Source of the DNA: Pseudomonas hefeiensis | GTDB taxonomy: Bacteria; Pseudomonadota; Gammaproteobacteria; Pseudomonadales; Pseudomonadaceae | Direction of reading: 5' to 3' | NCBI RefSeq assembly: GCF_030687835.1 | Contig: NZ_CP117449.1 | Span: forward strand, 5,084,001 to 5,148,000 | DNA length: 64,000 bases | Part shown: piece after piece, positions 14,352 to 25,401 of the stretch | How the letters are laid out: every line of letters starts with the position of its first letter | How positions within the stretch are numbered: position 1 is the stretch's first letter | Translations under genes and position numbers: made by a program | Notes under the pieces: generated by a model | What the model saw: the letters and a program-made list of their open reading frames with translations, nothing else | Database searches by the model: none | Told to the model about the DNA's origin: nothing

Positions 14352-14711
14352 ATGAGCAAGCACACTTCAAATCCCCCAACCCAAGACGATCACATATCCC
14401 GCAGCCAAACGGCCAACGCCAAAAAACTCGACGACGCGGCCACTCGCGCCCTGGACTACTACCTCAAACCAAAAGCCGACAAAGAACCATCCGACACACT
14501 CGACACCCTTTACGTCATCGCTCCGAACATCGACGCCGAGTGCCTGCTCGCCAACCTCAGCGAAACCCTGGCCTCGGCCAACGCCATGGTCAGTGATCTG
14601 GCATTCGACCTGGAGGGGTCGCGACGGCATATCGCGCTGGGGGTCCAGCAGATGATCGAGCTGGGGCAGTTGCTGGCGAATCGGGCGCAGGATGTGGTTG
14701 AGCCGAGGTAG
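14352..14711 (+). CDS. DUF6124-family protein, copy 1
   Basis: A 119-residue soluble protein starting MSKHTSNPPTQDDHISRSQT. The N-terminal third is polar and variable; the C-terminal half, AECLLANLSETLASANAMVS then GSRRHIALGVQQMIELGQLL, is helical and nearly identical to the second copy at 62001-62360, also 119 residues. Similar small proteins are frequent in Pseudomonas and I assign them, from memory, to DUF6124. The function is unknown. The gene is isolated between repeats and preceded by a conserved structured leader, which is the most informative part of its context. Confidence 0.8.
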   Translation: MSKHTSNPPTQDDHISRSQTANAKKLDDAATRALDYYLKPKADKEPSDTLDTLYVIAPNIDAECLLANLSETLASANAMVSDLAFDLEGSRRHIALGVQQMIELGQLLANRAQDVVEPR

Positions 14712-14757
14712 GTATTCATGATGCAAGCCGAGACCTAAGAGAAGCCAGAGCAATCAT

Positions 14758-14844
14758 TGTGGGCGGGCCTGCTCGCGATGGCGGTAGTTCAGTTAGAACC
14801 AAGTTGTATTGGCAGCCGTCATCGCGAGCAGGCTCGCTCCCACA
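14758..14844. repeat. REP pair downstream of the DUF6124 gene
   Basis: Inverted REP units TGTGGGCGGGCCTGCTCGCG at 14758 and CGCGAGCAGGCTCGCTCCCA ending at about 14842 flank a short spacer. Confidence 0.88.
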
Positions 14845-14855
14845 ATTGGATCGGA

Positions 14856-14932
14856 GTACGACCGGAAGAATAAGGCCGGCTGTCAGGCCGCCTCGCGAGC
14901 AAGCTTTGCTCCCACAGATCTGATGGGTGTAC
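14856..14932. repeat. 73-bp tandem repeat array, left part
   Basis: One full unit starts with GTACGACCGG at 14856 and the next begins with GTAC at 14929, where the IS element is inserted. Units continue to the right of the IS at 16595. Each unit contains the REP-like half CGCGAGCAAGCTTTGCTCCC. Confidence 0.9.
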
Positions 14933-14997
14933 CCCCCGGTGTCAGGCTAGTTGTCGCCTCTCCAGATTCCTAAAAGCATTTCGGGGGCGGCAAGAGT

Positions 14998-15504
14998 ATG
15001 GTCATGCCTTTCTATTCACCTGAACGTAAAGCCGCACTACTGAAAATGATGCTTCCGCCCCTTAGCCTCTCCGCAAAAGAGGTCGCGCGCCGCGAGGGTT
15101 GTAGCGATTTTTCTCTCTATCAATGGCGCAAACAGGCTGCTGCCCGAGGCTCTCAATTGTCCGAAAAAAAGCAACCGATAGAGAACTGGTCAGCTGAGTC
15201 AAAACTGACAGCGATCATCGAAACATCAGCACTGTCGGAACTGGAACTGGGTGAATATTGCCGCCGCATGGGCATTTTCCCTGAGCAGATTGCCGCTTGG
15301 CGCAACGCGTTTATCACCAACAGCGCCAATCAGCCTACAGCTAAAAAAGTTGATGCCGCGCAAGTGCGCGAAGACAAGAAACGCATTCAACAACTGGAGC
15401 GTGAACTGCGCCGCAAAGATGCCGCTCTCGCTGAAACCGCAGCCCTGCTGGTGCTGCGAAAAAAGCTCAATGCCTACTGGGGGAGCGACGACGGGGACAA
15501 CTGA
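14998..15504 (+). CDS. IS3-family transposase OrfA
   Basis: A 168-residue protein starting MVMPFYSPERKAALLKMMLP. It has a helix-turn-helix DNA-binding region (LSAKEVARREGCSDFSLYQW) and a C-terminal leucine-zipper-like coiled coil (VREDKKRIQQLERELRRKDA), the usual build of OrfA. Near its end the codons CGA AAA AAG form the slippery A6G heptamer (15459-15465). The -1 frame from there is open into orfB, so an OrfAB fusion transposase is expected. Confidence 0.9.
   Translation: MVMPFYSPERKAALLKMMLPPLSLSAKEVARREGCSDFSLYQWRKQAAARGSQLSEKKQPIENWSAESKLTAIIETSALSELELGEYCRRMGIFPEQIAAWRNAFITNSANQPTAKKVDAAQVREDKKRIQQLERELRRKDAALAETAALLVLRKKLNAYWGSDDGDN
15459..15465 (+). promoter_or_regulatory. Transposase frameshift site (AAAAAAG)
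   Basis: The heptamer reads A AAA AAG in the orfA frame. After a -1 slip the frame reads AQCLLGERRRGQLTL without a stop straight into orfB. This is the standard signal of IS3-family elements. Confidence 0.82.
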
Positions 15505-15506
15505 CC

Positions 15507-16556
15507 TTGTTGCCAGAACGGTATTTACTCGTGGGCTGGCTCAACGAAGCCATCACGGCGGGCGCCCGTAGGGCGCCTGCTTGTCAGGAAGTTGGTATTT
15601 CGCTCAGGACGCTGCAACGCTGGAGCTTACCGTCCGAAATCCTCGCCGATGGCCGTACGACAACGGTCAGGCCAATACCCTGTAATGCGCTCAGTGAGTT
15701 GGAGCGCCAAAGCATCCTGATGCTGTGCAACAGCAAAGCCTATGCTCATCTGCCGCCGAGTCAGATCGTTCCGCAATTGGCAGATGAAGGGCGCTATCTC
15801 GCTTCGGAAGCCACGTTTTATCGGGTGCTCAAGGCTGCGGACCAACAGCAACATCGGTCGCGAGCCAAGAGACCACAGCATCATGCTGCACCGACGACGT
15901 ATGCCGCGACGTCGGCCAATCAGGTGTGGTCCTGGGATATTACCTATCTGCCCACGCCGATTCGTGGGCAGTTTTACTATCTCTACTTGATCGAGGACAT
16001 CTACAGCCGCAAAGCCGTGGGCTGGGAAGTCTACGAAGCAGAAAGCGGAGAAAAAGCGGCGGTATTACTGCAGCGAAGTGTGACTCAGGAAAAATGTTGG
16101 CAGCAGCCGTTGGTGCTCCACTCGGATAATGGCGCGCCCATGAAGTCGGTGACCCTGCTGTCCAAGATGTACGATTTGGGCATTACGCCTTCGCGAGGGC
16201 GACCTCGCGTCAGCAACGACAACCCTTATTCCGAGTCGTTGTTCAGAACATTGAAATACTGTCCGCAGTGGCCCTTGGGCGGGTTTGACAGTCTGGATGA
16301 TGCACGTGTCTGGGTGCGGGACTTTATGGTCTGGTACAACACCGTGCATCGCCATAGCAGAATCCGCTTCGTCACCCCGGCCCAGCGTCATGAAGGTAAG
16401 GACAATGAAGTCCTCGCCCGCCGCGACACTGTTTACAGATTAGCTAGAGCGAAAAATCCTGGACGGTGGTCAGGAGAAACACGCAATTGGAGGCCAGTAG
16501 GGACGGTGTATCTGAACCCTGAAAGAGAGCTTACTGTGACTGCAAAAGTGGCATAA
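15507..16556 (+). CDS. IS3-family transposase OrfB (DDE integrase domain)
   Basis: A 349-residue frame from a TTG at 15507. The integrase core carries the three catalytic acids in context: the first Asp in QVWSWDITYLPTP, the second in LVLHSDNGAPMK, and the Glu in SNDNPYSESLFRTLKY. An N-terminal HTH_21-like region (GISLRTLQRWSL) precedes it. The catalytic domain cuts and joins the element ends. The protein is probably made mainly as the frameshifted OrfAB fusion. No internal stop or deletion is seen, so the element may be active. Confidence 0.92.
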   Translation: MLPERYLLVGWLNEAITAGARRAPACQEVGISLRTLQRWSLPSEILADGRTTTVRPIPCNALSELERQSILMLCNSKAYAHLPPSQIVPQLADEGRYLASEATFYRVLKAADQQQHRSRAKRPQHHAAPTTYAATSANQVWSWDITYLPTPIRGQFYYLYLIEDIYSRKAVGWEVYEAESGEKAAVLLQRSVTQEKCWQQPLVLHSDNGAPMKSVTLLSKMYDLGITPSRGRPRVSNDNPYSESLFRTLKYCPQWPLGGFDSLDDARVWVRDFMVWYNTVHRHSRIRFVTPAQRHEGKDNEVLARRDTVYRLARAKNPGRWSGETRNWRPVGTVYLNPERELTVTAKVA

Positions 16557-16594
16557 CAAAACGGTGTACGCGACAACTACCTTGAAAAACGCCG

Positions 16595-16781
16595 GTACGA
16601 CCGGAAGAACCAGGCCGGCTGTCAGGCCGCCTCGCGAGCAAGCTTTGCTCCCACAGATCTGATGGGTGTACGACCGGGAGAGCCAGGTCGGCTATTAGGC
16701 CGCCTCGCGAGCAAGCTTTGCTCCCACATATCTGATGGGTGTACGACCGGGAGAGCCAGGTCGGCTATTAGGCCGCCTCGG
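16595..16781. repeat. 73-bp tandem repeat array, right part
   Basis: Units begin at 16595, 16668 and 16741, each exactly 73 bases apart and each starting GTACGACCGG. The third is cut short at about 16781. With the left part, the ancestral array had four or more units before the IS insertion. Confidence 0.92.
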
Positions 16782-16822
16782 TTCAGTTTTTGATCTGGGG
16801 CGCCCCGTTAACCACGCTGGCT

Positions 16823-17035
16823 GAACGAAGGTATTGCGCAGTGGGCAACCCGGCATGGATGCCGGGTTAGCCGCGCTGGGCCATGGATGGCCCTTCGCGG
16901 CGGCCCACGGAGCAATGCCTTCGTTCAGGCATGCCGAGCCTAGGCGAGGCACCGAGTGGTGAGGCAAAAGCGTTTTGCTTACTTTTGACTGGGCCGGCTT
17001 CCGGGCTGTTCAAAAGTGAGCCGCCGTCAGGGCGG
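16823..17035. repeat. Multi-hairpin intergenic repeat element before mutS
   Basis: An outer inverted pair, GAACGAAGGTATTGC (16823-16837) with GCAATGCCTTCGTTC (16912-16926), encloses a GTGGGC/GCCCAC stem and two perfect hairpins (CCCGGCAT/ATGCCGGG at 16849-16866 and GGGCCAT/ATGGCCC at 16878-16893). A second part holds ACTTTTGA (16981-16988) paired with TCAAAAGT (17010-17017) and CCGCC/GGCGG at 17021-17035. From memory similar sequence recurs in Pseudomonas intergenic regions. The rest of the gap up to mutS shows no gene. Confidence 0.65.
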
Positions 17036-17202
17036 AACCCTAAGCAGCCGTTACCGAAAAAACGGATAAGCACACAATCCCAAGAACCACTCACATATGG
17101 GTAGCACCAGACCGCCCATGTTAACCTTGCGCCCATCGCGGAAAAGCCGGGCCAATGCCCCTCCTTTTGCCCCACACCTTTCAACGAGTTTGCCTGACAC
17201 CG

Positions 17203-19782
17203 ATGAATACAGCCGTGAACGATCTGTCCTCCCACACGCCGATGATGCAGCAATACTGGCGCCTGAAGAATCAGCACCCCGATCAGTTGATGTTCTACCG
17301 CATGGGCGACTTCTACGAGATCTTCTATGAGGATGCGAAGAAGGCCGCCAAGTTGTTGGACATTACCCTGACGGCGCGTGGGCAATCGGCGGGCATGGCG
17401 ATTCCGATGTGTGGGATTCCTTACCACGCGGCGGAAGGTTACCTGGCGAAACTGGTCAAGCTGGGCGAGTCGGTGGTGATCTGCGAGCAGGTCGGCGACC
17501 CGGCCACCAGTAAAGGGCCGGTGGAACGCCAAGTGGTGCGGATCATCACGCCGGGTACGGTCAGTGACGAAGCACTGCTGGATGAGCGACGGGACAACCT
17601 GATCGCCGCGGTCCTGGGGGATGAGCGCCTGTTTGGCCTGGCGGTGCTGGACATCACCAGCGGCAATTTCTCGGTGCTGGAGATCAAGGGCTGGGAAAAC
17701 CTGTTGGCGGAGCTGGAACGGGTCAACCCGGTAGAGTTGCTGATCCCGGATGACTGGCCCAAAGACCTGCCGGCGGAAAAACGCCGTGGCGTGCGTCGTC
17801 GGGCGCCGTGGGATTTTGAGCGCGACTCGGCGCTGAAAAGTCTCTGCCAGCAGTTTTCCACTCAGGACCTCAAAGGTTTTGGGTGCGAAAACCTGACCCT
17901 GGCCATCGGCGCTGCCGGCTGCCTGCTGGCCTACGCCAAGGAAACCCAGCGCACCGCCCTGCCCCACTTGCGCAGCCTGCGTCATGAACGCCTGGATGAC
18001 ACCGTGGTGCTGGACGGCGCGAGCCGACGCAATCTGGAACTGGACACCAACCTGGCCGGCGGGCGCGACAACACCCTGCAATCGGTGGTCGATCGCTGCC
18101 AGACCGCTATGGGCAGCCGTCTGCTGACCCGTTGGCTGAACCGTCCGCTGCGGGATTTGCCGGTGCTGCTGGCGCGCCAGACTTCCATCACCTGCTTGCT
18201 GGACCGTTATCGCTTCGAGCAGTTGCAACCGCAGCTCAAGGAAATCGGTGACATCGAGCGGATCCTGGCGCGTATCGGCCTGCGCAACGCCCGTCCCCGA
18301 GACCTGGCGCGCCTGCGCGATGCCCTTGGCGCCCTGCCCGAGCTTCAGGTGGCGATGACCGACCTGGAAGCACCGCATCTGCAGCAACTGGCGCGCACCA
18401 CCAGCACTTACCCGGAGCTGGCCGCGCTGCTGGAAAAAGCCATTATCGACAACCCGCCAGCGGTGATCCGGGACGGCGGCGTGCTGAAAACCGGCTACGA
18501 CGCCGAACTCGACGAATTGCAATCGCTGAGCGAGAACGCCGGTCAGTTCCTGATCGACCTCGAATCCCGGGAAAAAGCCCGTACCGGCCTGGCCAATCTC
18601 AAGGTCGGCTACAACCGCATCCACGGTTACTTCATCGAATTGCCGAGCAAACAGGCCGAACAGGCGCCGGCTGATTACATTCGTCGCCAGACCCTCAAGG
18701 GCGCCGAGCGTTTCATCACCCCGGAACTCAAAGCGTTCGAAGACAAAGCGCTGTCGGCCAAGAGCCGCGCCCTGGCCCGGGAAAAGATGCTCTATGAAGC
18801 GCTGCTCGAAGATCTGATCAGCCAACTGCCGCCATTGCAGGACACCGCTGGCGCCCTGGCGGAACTGGACGTGCTGAGCAATCTGGCCGAACGCGCGCTG
18901 AACCTGGATCTCAACTGCCCGCGTTTTGTCAGCGAACCCTGCATGCGCATCGCCCAGGGTCGTCACCCGGTGGTCGAACAGGTATTGACCACGCCGTTCG
19001 TGGCCAACGACCTGAGCCTGGATGACAACACCCGCATGCTGGTGATCACCGGCCCGAACATGGGCGGTAAATCCACCTACATGCGCCAGACCGCATTGAT
19101 CGTGCTACTGGCCCACATCGGCAGTTTCGTGCCGGCAGCCAGCTGCGAGCTGTCCCTGGTGGACCGGATCTTCACCCGGATCGGTTCCAGCGATGACCTG
19201 GCCGGCGGGCGTTCGACCTTCATGGTGGAAATGAGCGAAACCGCGAACATCCTGCACAACGCCACCGAACGCAGCCTGGTGCTGATGGACGAGGTCGGAC
19301 GCGGCACCAGCACCTTCGACGGCCTGTCCCTGGCTTGGGCAGCGGCCGAACGGCTGGCGCACCTGCGGGCGTACACACTGTTCGCCACCCACTATTTCGA
19401 GCTCACTGTACTGCCGGAAAGCCAGCCACTGGTGGCGAACGTGCATCTCAATGCCACCGAGCACAACGAGCGCATCGTATTCCTGCACCATGTGCTGCCC
19501 GGCCCGGCCAGCCAGAGTTACGGCCTGGCAGTCGCGCAACTGGCCGGCGTCCCCAGCGAAGTGATCAGCCGTGCCCGCGAGCACCTGAGCCGCCTGGAAA
19601 CCACTAGCCTGCCGCACGAAACACCGCGCCCGAGCAAAGGCAAACCGGCGGCTCCGCAGCAGAGCGACCTGTTCGCCAGCCTGCCGCATCCGGTGCTCGA
19701 TGAACTGGCCAAAGTGGACCTGGACGACCTGTCCCCACGTCGGGCACTTGAATTGCTTTATACATTGAAGACACGGATCTAA
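17203..19782 (+). CDS. mutS: DNA mismatch repair protein MutS
   Basis: The start is placed at the ATG at 17203 (859 residues, [20 protein letters not shown]), as in other pseudomonads; an upstream in-frame ATG at 17155 adds 16 unlikely residues. The mismatch-reading motif is [11 protein letters not shown] near residue 40, and the ATPase domain has the Walker [10 protein letters not shown], the Walker B-type [14 protein letters not shown] and the conserved ATHYFELT. MutS binds mismatches and, with MutL, starts strand-specific repair. A tailocin cluster next to mutS is a known arrangement in the P. fluorescens group. Confidence 0.97.
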   Translation: MNTAVNDLSSHTPMMQQYWRLKNQHPDQLMFYRMGDFYEIFYEDAKKAAKLLDITLTARGQSAGMAIPMCGIPYHAAEGYLAKLVKLGESVVICEQVGDPATSKGPVERQVVRIITPGTVSDEALLDERRDNLIAAVLGDERLFGLAVLDITSGNFSVLEIKGWENLLAELERVNPVELLIPDDWPKDLPAEKRRGVRRRAPWDFERDSALKSLCQQFSTQDLKGFGCENLTLAIGAAGCLLAYAKETQRTALPHLRSLRHERLDDTVVLDGASRRNLELDTNLAGGRDNTLQSVVDRCQTAMGSRLLTRWLNRPLRDLPVLLARQTSITCLLDRYRFEQLQPQLKEIGDIERILARIGLRNARPRDLARLRDALGALPELQVAMTDLEAPHLQQLARTTSTYPELAALLEKAIIDNPPAVIRDGGVLKTGYDAELDELQSLSENAGQFLIDLESREKARTGLANLKVGYNRIHGYFIELPSKQAEQAPADYIRRQTLKGAERFITPELKAFEDKALSAKSRALAREKMLYEALLEDLISQLPPLQDTAGALAELDVLSNLAERALNLDLNCPRFVSEPCMRIAQGRHPVVEQVLTTPFVANDLSLDDNTRMLVITGPNMGGKSTYMRQTALIVLLAHIGSFVPAASCELSLVDRIFTRIGSSDDLAGGRSTFMVEMSETANILHNATERSLVLMDEVGRGTSTFDGLSLAWAAAERLAHLRAYTLFATHYFELTVLPESQPLVANVHLNATEHNERIVFLHHVLPGPASQSYGLAVAQLAGVPSEVISRAREHLSRLETTSLPHETPRPSKGKPAAPQQSDLFASLPHPVLDELAKVDLDDLSPRRALELLYTLKTRI

Positions 19783-19924
19783 CGCACAGGCGTTCAAGCT
19801 GGTAGAATCTCGCGCGGTTTGGGATGCTGCGGGCTATTAGCCTGGTTCGCAGACTATCGCTCCCGAACCTGGCGAGCCCACCGTGAAGGGGTTCCGCTGC
19901 CGCCGCCTGAGGAGAGAATTAGAA

Positions 19925-20248
19925 ATGACCTTCGTCGTCACCGACAACTGCATCAAGTGCAAGTACACCGACTGCGTAGAAGTCTGTCCGGTGGACTGCT
20001 TTTACGAAGGGCCGAACTTCCTGGTCATTCACCCGGACGAGTGCATCGACTGCGCCCTGTGTGAACCGGAATGCCCGGCGAATGCCATCTTCTCTGAAGA
20101 CGAAGTGCCGGCCGGCATGGAGAACTTCATCGAGCTGAACGCTGAACTGGCGGACATCTGGCCAAACATCACCGAAAAGAAAGACGAGTTGCCAGACGCG
20201 AAAGAGTGGGATGGCAAACCAGACAAGCTCAAAGACCTCGAACGCTGA
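19925..20248 (+). CDS. fdxA: Seven-iron ferredoxin (FdxA)
   Basis: A 107-residue protein starting [20 protein letters not shown]. Cysteines in [14 protein letters not shown] and [12 protein letters not shown] are placed as in 7Fe ferredoxins that hold one 3Fe-4S and one 4Fe-4S cluster. The ATG at 19925 has GAGGAGAG upstream; the longer frame is less likely. It sits between mutS and the rsmZ gene, the usual Pseudomonas order. It carries electrons to partners not identified here. Confidence 0.95.
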   Translation: MTFVVTDNCIKCKYTDCVEVCPVDCFYEGPNFLVIHPDECIDCALCEPECPANAIFSEDEVPAGMENFIELNAELADIWPNITEKKDELPDAKEWDGKPDKLKDLER

Positions 20249-20267
20249 TATCACCCTGCGCTCGTTG

Positions 20268-20297
20268 AAAAAGGCCCCTTGCGGGCCTTTTTGTTTT
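20268..20297 (+). terminator. fdxA terminator
   Basis: AAAAAGGCCCC, loop TTGC, GGGCCTTTTTG followed by more T. It lies 20 bases after the fdxA stop and faces the rsmZ terminator. Confidence 0.88.
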
Positions 20298-20320
20298 CTC
20301 GGATTCAATAAATCGCAGGC

Positions 20321-20456
20321 AAAAAAAGGGGCGGTTTGACCCGCCCACATTTTTTCCCTAATCCCTTTGATCCTTTTCATCATCCTGATGAATCGCATCC
20401 TGCGATGTCCTCCTTCCTTCCCCATCATCCGTGACAGGTGTGTCTGTCCGTCGACA
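20321..20456 (-). ncRNA. rsmZ: RsmZ small regulatory RNA
   Basis: The transcript would start at about 20456 (TGTCGACGGACAGACAC) and end in a GC-rich hairpin with seven T at 20321. It carries about ten GGA motifs, several in hairpin loops, such as CATC-AGGA-TGATG and ATCGC-AGGAT-GCGAT. Such loops trap the translational repressors RsmA and RsmE and release secondary-metabolism and biocontrol genes. The place between fdxA and rpoS is where rsmZ lies in known Pseudomonas genomes, and the sequence resembles the CHA0 RNA as I recall it. A -10 element TAATAT lies at 20465-20470. Confidence 0.9.
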
Positions 20457-20630
20457 CAGGACTGATATTAGTATTTTCCCCAGCGTGTGCAATTGGCCCA
20501 ACGCCGTCGCCCGGCCCTGTCACAGCATTGAAATACAACAAAATATGCTTATATATCAATACGATATGAAAAACACGACGATCTTTATAGGCGTCTATCC
20601 CTCCGACGGGAAACCAAACGCTTACGCAAC

Positions 20631-20648
20631 ACTAGGCAAAAGCTTACA
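20631..20648 (-). promoter_or_regulatory. Candidate GacA upstream activating sequence for rsmZ
   Basis: On the minus strand TGTAAGCTTTTGCCTAGT begins about 190 bases upstream of the rsmZ start. The left half matches the GacA box TGTAAG; the right half is degenerate. A second GTAAGC lies nearby. Distance fits the known element of rsmZ. Confidence 0.55.
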
Positions 20649-20694
20649 CGCCATGCCGACAAACAGCGTAAGCGCTGAGCCGCCGCAGAAACGA

Positions 20695-20722
20695 AAAAGC
20701 CCCGAAACAGTCGGGGCTTTTC
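20695..20722 (-). terminator. rpoS terminator
   Basis: On the minus strand AAGCCCCGAC, loop, GTTTCGGGGCTTTTT follows the rpoS stop by about 20 bases. Confidence 0.88.
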
Positions 20723-20742
20723 CTGTTACGCGTGCGTTGCCG

Positions 20743-21750
20743 TTATTGGAACAACGACTCGCTCGACAGGCCGTTCTTCTCCAGGATCTCCCGAAGACGC
20801 TTGAGGCCTTCGACCTGAATCTGTCTGACCCGCTCACGGGTCAATCCAATCTCCAGGCCCACATCTTCAAGGGTGCTGCTTTCATGACCGCGCAAGCCGA
20901 AGCGGCGAATCACCACTTCCCGTTGCTTGTCCGTGAGCTCCGAGAGCCACTGGTCGATGCTCTGGGACAAGTCATCATCCTGGAGCAGCTCACACGGATC
21001 GGTAGGTCGGTCATCGGTGAGCGTGTCCAGCAGGGTTTTATCCGAGTCTGGTCCCAGTGAAACATCAACCGAGGAAACCCGCTCGTTGAGCCCAAGCATG
21101 CGCTTGACCTCACCCACCGGTTTTTCCAGCAGGTTGGCGATCTCTTCGGGTGAGGGTTCGTGGTCAAGCTTTTGGGTCAGTTCACGGGCGGCCCGCAGGT
21201 AGACGTTCAGTTCCTTGACCACATGGATCGGCAACCGGATGGTCCGGGTCTGATTCATGATCGCCCGCTCGATGGTCTGACGAATCCACCAGGTCGCGTA
21301 GGTCGAGAAACGGAAGCCTCGCTCGGGGTCGAATTTCTCGACAGCGCGAATCAGCCCCAGGTTACCCTCTTCGATCAGGTCCAGCAGCGATAGTCCACGA
21401 TTGACGTAGCGTCGGGCGATTTTCACCACCAGGCGCAGGTTACTTTCAATCATGCGTTTTCGCCCGGCCGGGTCGCCACTTTGCGACAGGCGCGCAAAAT
21501 GAACTTCTTCCTCGGGGGAGAGCAGCGGCGAGAAGCCGATTTCGTTGAGGTACAGTTGAGTGGCGTCCAGCGCCCGGGTGTAATCGATGTACTTATGTTG
21601 TTTAAGTGAAGCGGAGTGTTTGGATTTGGCGCGAACGGAAGGTGGAGTCGCCCCTTCATCATTCGACATCGAATCCATAGCGATGCCGGTCTCCATAAGG
21701 AGAACCTCATCGTCGATGTCAAACTCCGGCACTTCTTTACTGAGAGCCAT
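20743..21750 (-). CDS. rpoS: RNA polymerase sigma factor RpoS
   Basis: A 335-residue sigma-70 family protein starting [20 protein letters not shown]. Region 1.2 ([20 protein letters not shown]), region 2 ([20 protein letters not shown]), region 3 and region 4 ([20 protein letters not shown]) are all complete. It directs stationary-phase and stress genes. In pseudomonads its main promoter lies inside the upstream nlpD gene. The 106-base gap between nlpD and rpoS would be transcribed leader. A convergent rsmZ gene lies downstream. Confidence 0.97.
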   Translation of the reverse strand: MALSKEVPEFDIDDEVLLMETGIAMDSMSNDEGATPPSVRAKSKHSASLKQHKYIDYTRALDATQLYLNEIGFSPLLSPEEEVHFARLSQSGDPAGRKRMIESNLRLVVKIARRYVNRGLSLLDLIEEGNLGLIRAVEKFDPERGFRFSTYATWWIRQTIERAIMNQTRTIRLPIHVVKELNVYLRAARELTQKLDHEPSPEEIANLLEKPVGEVKRMLGLNERVSSVDVSLGPDSDKTLLDTLTDDRPTDPCELLQDDDLSQSIDQWLSELTDKQREVVIRRFGLRGHESSTLEDVGLEIGLTRERVRQIQVEGLKRLREILEKNGLSSESLFQ

Positions 21751-21856
21751 TGTTATAGTCCTTTGGTGAGTTCGACCTCAAGCTCAAGCGACGCCTTTAT
21801 CCTTGGCAACGCTGGAGCCTGTTCCCTCTACGTGACGGAACAGGCTGACAATCAAA

Positions 21857-22702
21857 TCAACGACGTGGCAGGAATTGCAGCGGATCGACTGGCTTACCTT
21901 GTCGGCGAATCTCAAAATGCAGTTTCACCCGGTCCGTTCCCGTTGATCCCATTTCGGCAATTTTTTGCCCGACCTTGACCTGCTGCCCCTCCCGAACCAA
22001 CAGCCTGCGGTTGTGACCGTAGGCACTGACGTAGGTATCGCTGTGTTTGATGATCACGAGTTCGCCGTAGCCCCTTAAACCACTCCCGGCGTACACAACC
22101 GTACCATCAGACGCGGCTAAAACAGGCTGTCCCAAATCCCCGGCGATATCAATTCCTTTATTCAAACTACCGTTTGAAGAGAATTTTCCAATGAGAACGC
22201 CATTAGAAGGCCACCCCCAGCCGCTCGGGCTGGGGCCTGCCGCAGGCTTCGGAGCAGGCGTCGGTTTGCTCGCGACGGACGGTACGGTTGCCGTTGCGGC
22301 ACCGACCGGACGACGAATCACCGTTGTTTTACTCGACGACGAAGCCGTCGAACCTGACTGAGTGACCACCGCGGTAGGCGTTGAACCACTACGACCATCA
22401 AAGCGAATTCTCTGACCCGGATGAATCGTATAAGGCGCAGGAATGTTGTTTCGCGCCGCGAGGGCTCTGTAGTCCCAGCCATAGCGAAAAGCGATGGAAA
22501 ACAGCGTATCGCCGCGACGGACTACATACTGACCGGTTGTTACTGTAGGACGTTGAGGTGTCGCGTGGGTGCGATCGACAACCCGGACGTTACCCGACGG
22601 GGTACTGGAGCAGCCGACCAGCACGGTGCTCAAGACAAGGCCAGTCACCAGGCGCTGAAAGCTCGTGATACCCATACGCTGCGCAATGACTGTGAGACTC
22701 AC
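21857..22702 (-). CDS. nlpD: Lipoprotein NlpD (LysM and LytM domains)
   Basis: A 281-residue protein with a lipoprotein signal ending LVGCSS, a LysM domain (YVVRRGDTLFSIAFRYGWDY) that binds peptidoglycan, a Ser/Pro-rich linker, and a C-terminal LytM (M23) domain. The first zinc ligand of active M23 enzymes is replaced (NKGIDIAG), as in E. coli NlpD, so it should activate an amidase such as AmiC and not cut the wall itself. Gene order pcm-nlpD-rpoS is standard. The 226 bases upstream (22703-22928) hold no visible gene. Confidence 0.94.
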   Translation of the reverse strand: MSLTVIAQRMGITSFQRLVTGLVLSTVLVGCSSTPSGNVRVVDRTHATPQRPTVTTGQYVVRRGDTLFSIAFRYGWDYRALAARNNIPAPYTIHPGQRIRFDGRSGSTPTAVVTQSGSTASSSSKTTVIRRPVGAATATVPSVASKPTPAPKPAAGPSPSGWGWPSNGVLIGKFSSNGSLNKGIDIAGDLGQPVLAASDGTVVYAGSGLRGYGELVIIKHSDTYVSAYGHNRRLLVREGQQVKVGQKIAEMGSTGTDRVKLHFEIRRQGKPVDPLQFLPRR

Positions 22703-22928
22703 CCGCCGCTCCCTTTGTGGTGGTTGAAAAATTGGAAACTGCCTGTGCAGGCAACGGTATTACAAATATAGCTGGCCGCCACCCCACTTCTATTAATGAA
22801 GCGCGAGGCGCTGTCGCACACGTTTGCTCGACGCCGTTGCAATCCGTTTAACCAATCAACGGTTAACTGATCAGTGCCGGTGTATGACACAGCCCATGCC
22901 ACAGAATTCAGCGTCTGTTTATAAATGC

Positions 22929-24342
<1,414 letters not shown>

Positions 24343-24355
<13 letters not shown>

Positions 24356-25401
24356 GGGCTGTCCGTCTGCCCCACCGGCACCAGATCGACGAGTTCGCGC
24401 ACCAAGACAGTGGCGAAACATCCGGCCGGCAGGACGAATTCCAGTTGCAGAATGTCAGGCGAGGGATAATGCCACGACAGGCCGCCAATGGGCAGTCGCA
24501 GGATGCGACGTTCGTGACTCATTCGCGCGTTTATCAACCAGTCGCGCAAATCGGCCTCGGCCTCGGCGATGGCCTGCTCCAGATCATGGACCGCGCCGGC
24601 GGCAGGCGAAGGTCCCTCGCCCCACTGCGGCCCGGTGGGGTGCAAATCGAGAATCGCCAAGCGCGGATCACTGCACTCGGCCTCGCCGGCGGGGAAAAAA
24701 CTGCGGCTGTCGGTGAAGGCCAGCAGGTCGCCCACCTGCGCTTGCTGCCAGGTGCCATCGGCCACCCGAGCCGCCAACACCCGGTTGAACAGAAAACTGC
24801 GGGCGGTGGACAACAGTCGCGAACGTACATTGCGCTGTTCCGGCAAAGCCTTGCGCGCCGCCCAGGCGCGGGCATCGACGAGGTTACCGCCGTCATGCCC
24901 GAAGCGCTGGGCGCCGAAATAATTGGGAATGCCCAGGCGGGCGATCTGCTGCAGACGCGCATCGATAGCCGCTGGATCGCCCTTGAACTGGGTCAGGCGC
25001 AAAGTAAAGCCATTGGCCGAGTGCGCGCCGCGTTGCAGCTTGCGTTTATGGCGACCGGTCTTGAGGATCTTCAGCGTTTCGTTTTCTGCCGCCGACAGGT
25101 CCGGGTCGGCCTTGCCCGGCAACTGGACACTGAACCACTGGCGAGTCAACGCCTGGCGGTCCTTGAGACCGGCATAACTGACGGTGCGTAACGATACGCC
25201 GGCGGCCTTGGCAATTCGCCGGGCAGCCTCTTCAGTGTTCAAACCGCGTTTTTCAACCCAGATCCATAAGTGCTCGCCTTCGCCCGTCAGCGGGATGTCG
25301 AGCACTTCGTCGACCTGGAAATCTTCAGCAGTGGCCTTGAGCACTGCGCTGCCCAACGACTCGCCGTAGGCACGGGGGCCCAATAGTTCCAGTTCGGTCA
25401 T
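24343..25401 (-). CDS. truD: tRNA pseudouridine(13) synthase TruD
   Basis: A 352-residue protein. The catalytic Asp lies in [20 protein letters not shown], and the family motif [14 protein letters not shown] follows. TruD makes pseudouridine at position 13 of tRNA-Glu. It overlaps ispF by 4 bp and surE by 13 bp, forming ispF-truD-surE-pcm. Confidence 0.96.

Larger units (their letters stand above)
14933..16594 (+). mobile_element. IS3-family insertion sequence, complete
   Basis: The element is 1662 bp and is flanked by direct repeats GTAC at 14929-14932 and 16595-16598. Its imperfect 25-base inverted ends share the inner sequence TAGTTGTCGC exactly (left end from 14933, right end from 16594). 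It carries orfA and orfB with a slippery site between them, and the full DDE triad. It is inserted exactly inside a 73-bp repeat unit, which lets the empty site be reconstructed. Confidence 0.88.

Noticed and set aside
14856..16781. 73-bp repeats considered as a CRISPR array
   Set aside because: The units are head-to-tail without spacers, carry REP palindromes and have no cas genes nearby.
16867..18966. Open frame of 699 codons on the minus strand opposite mutS
   Set aside because: Shadow of mutS that runs into the repeat element; no family features.
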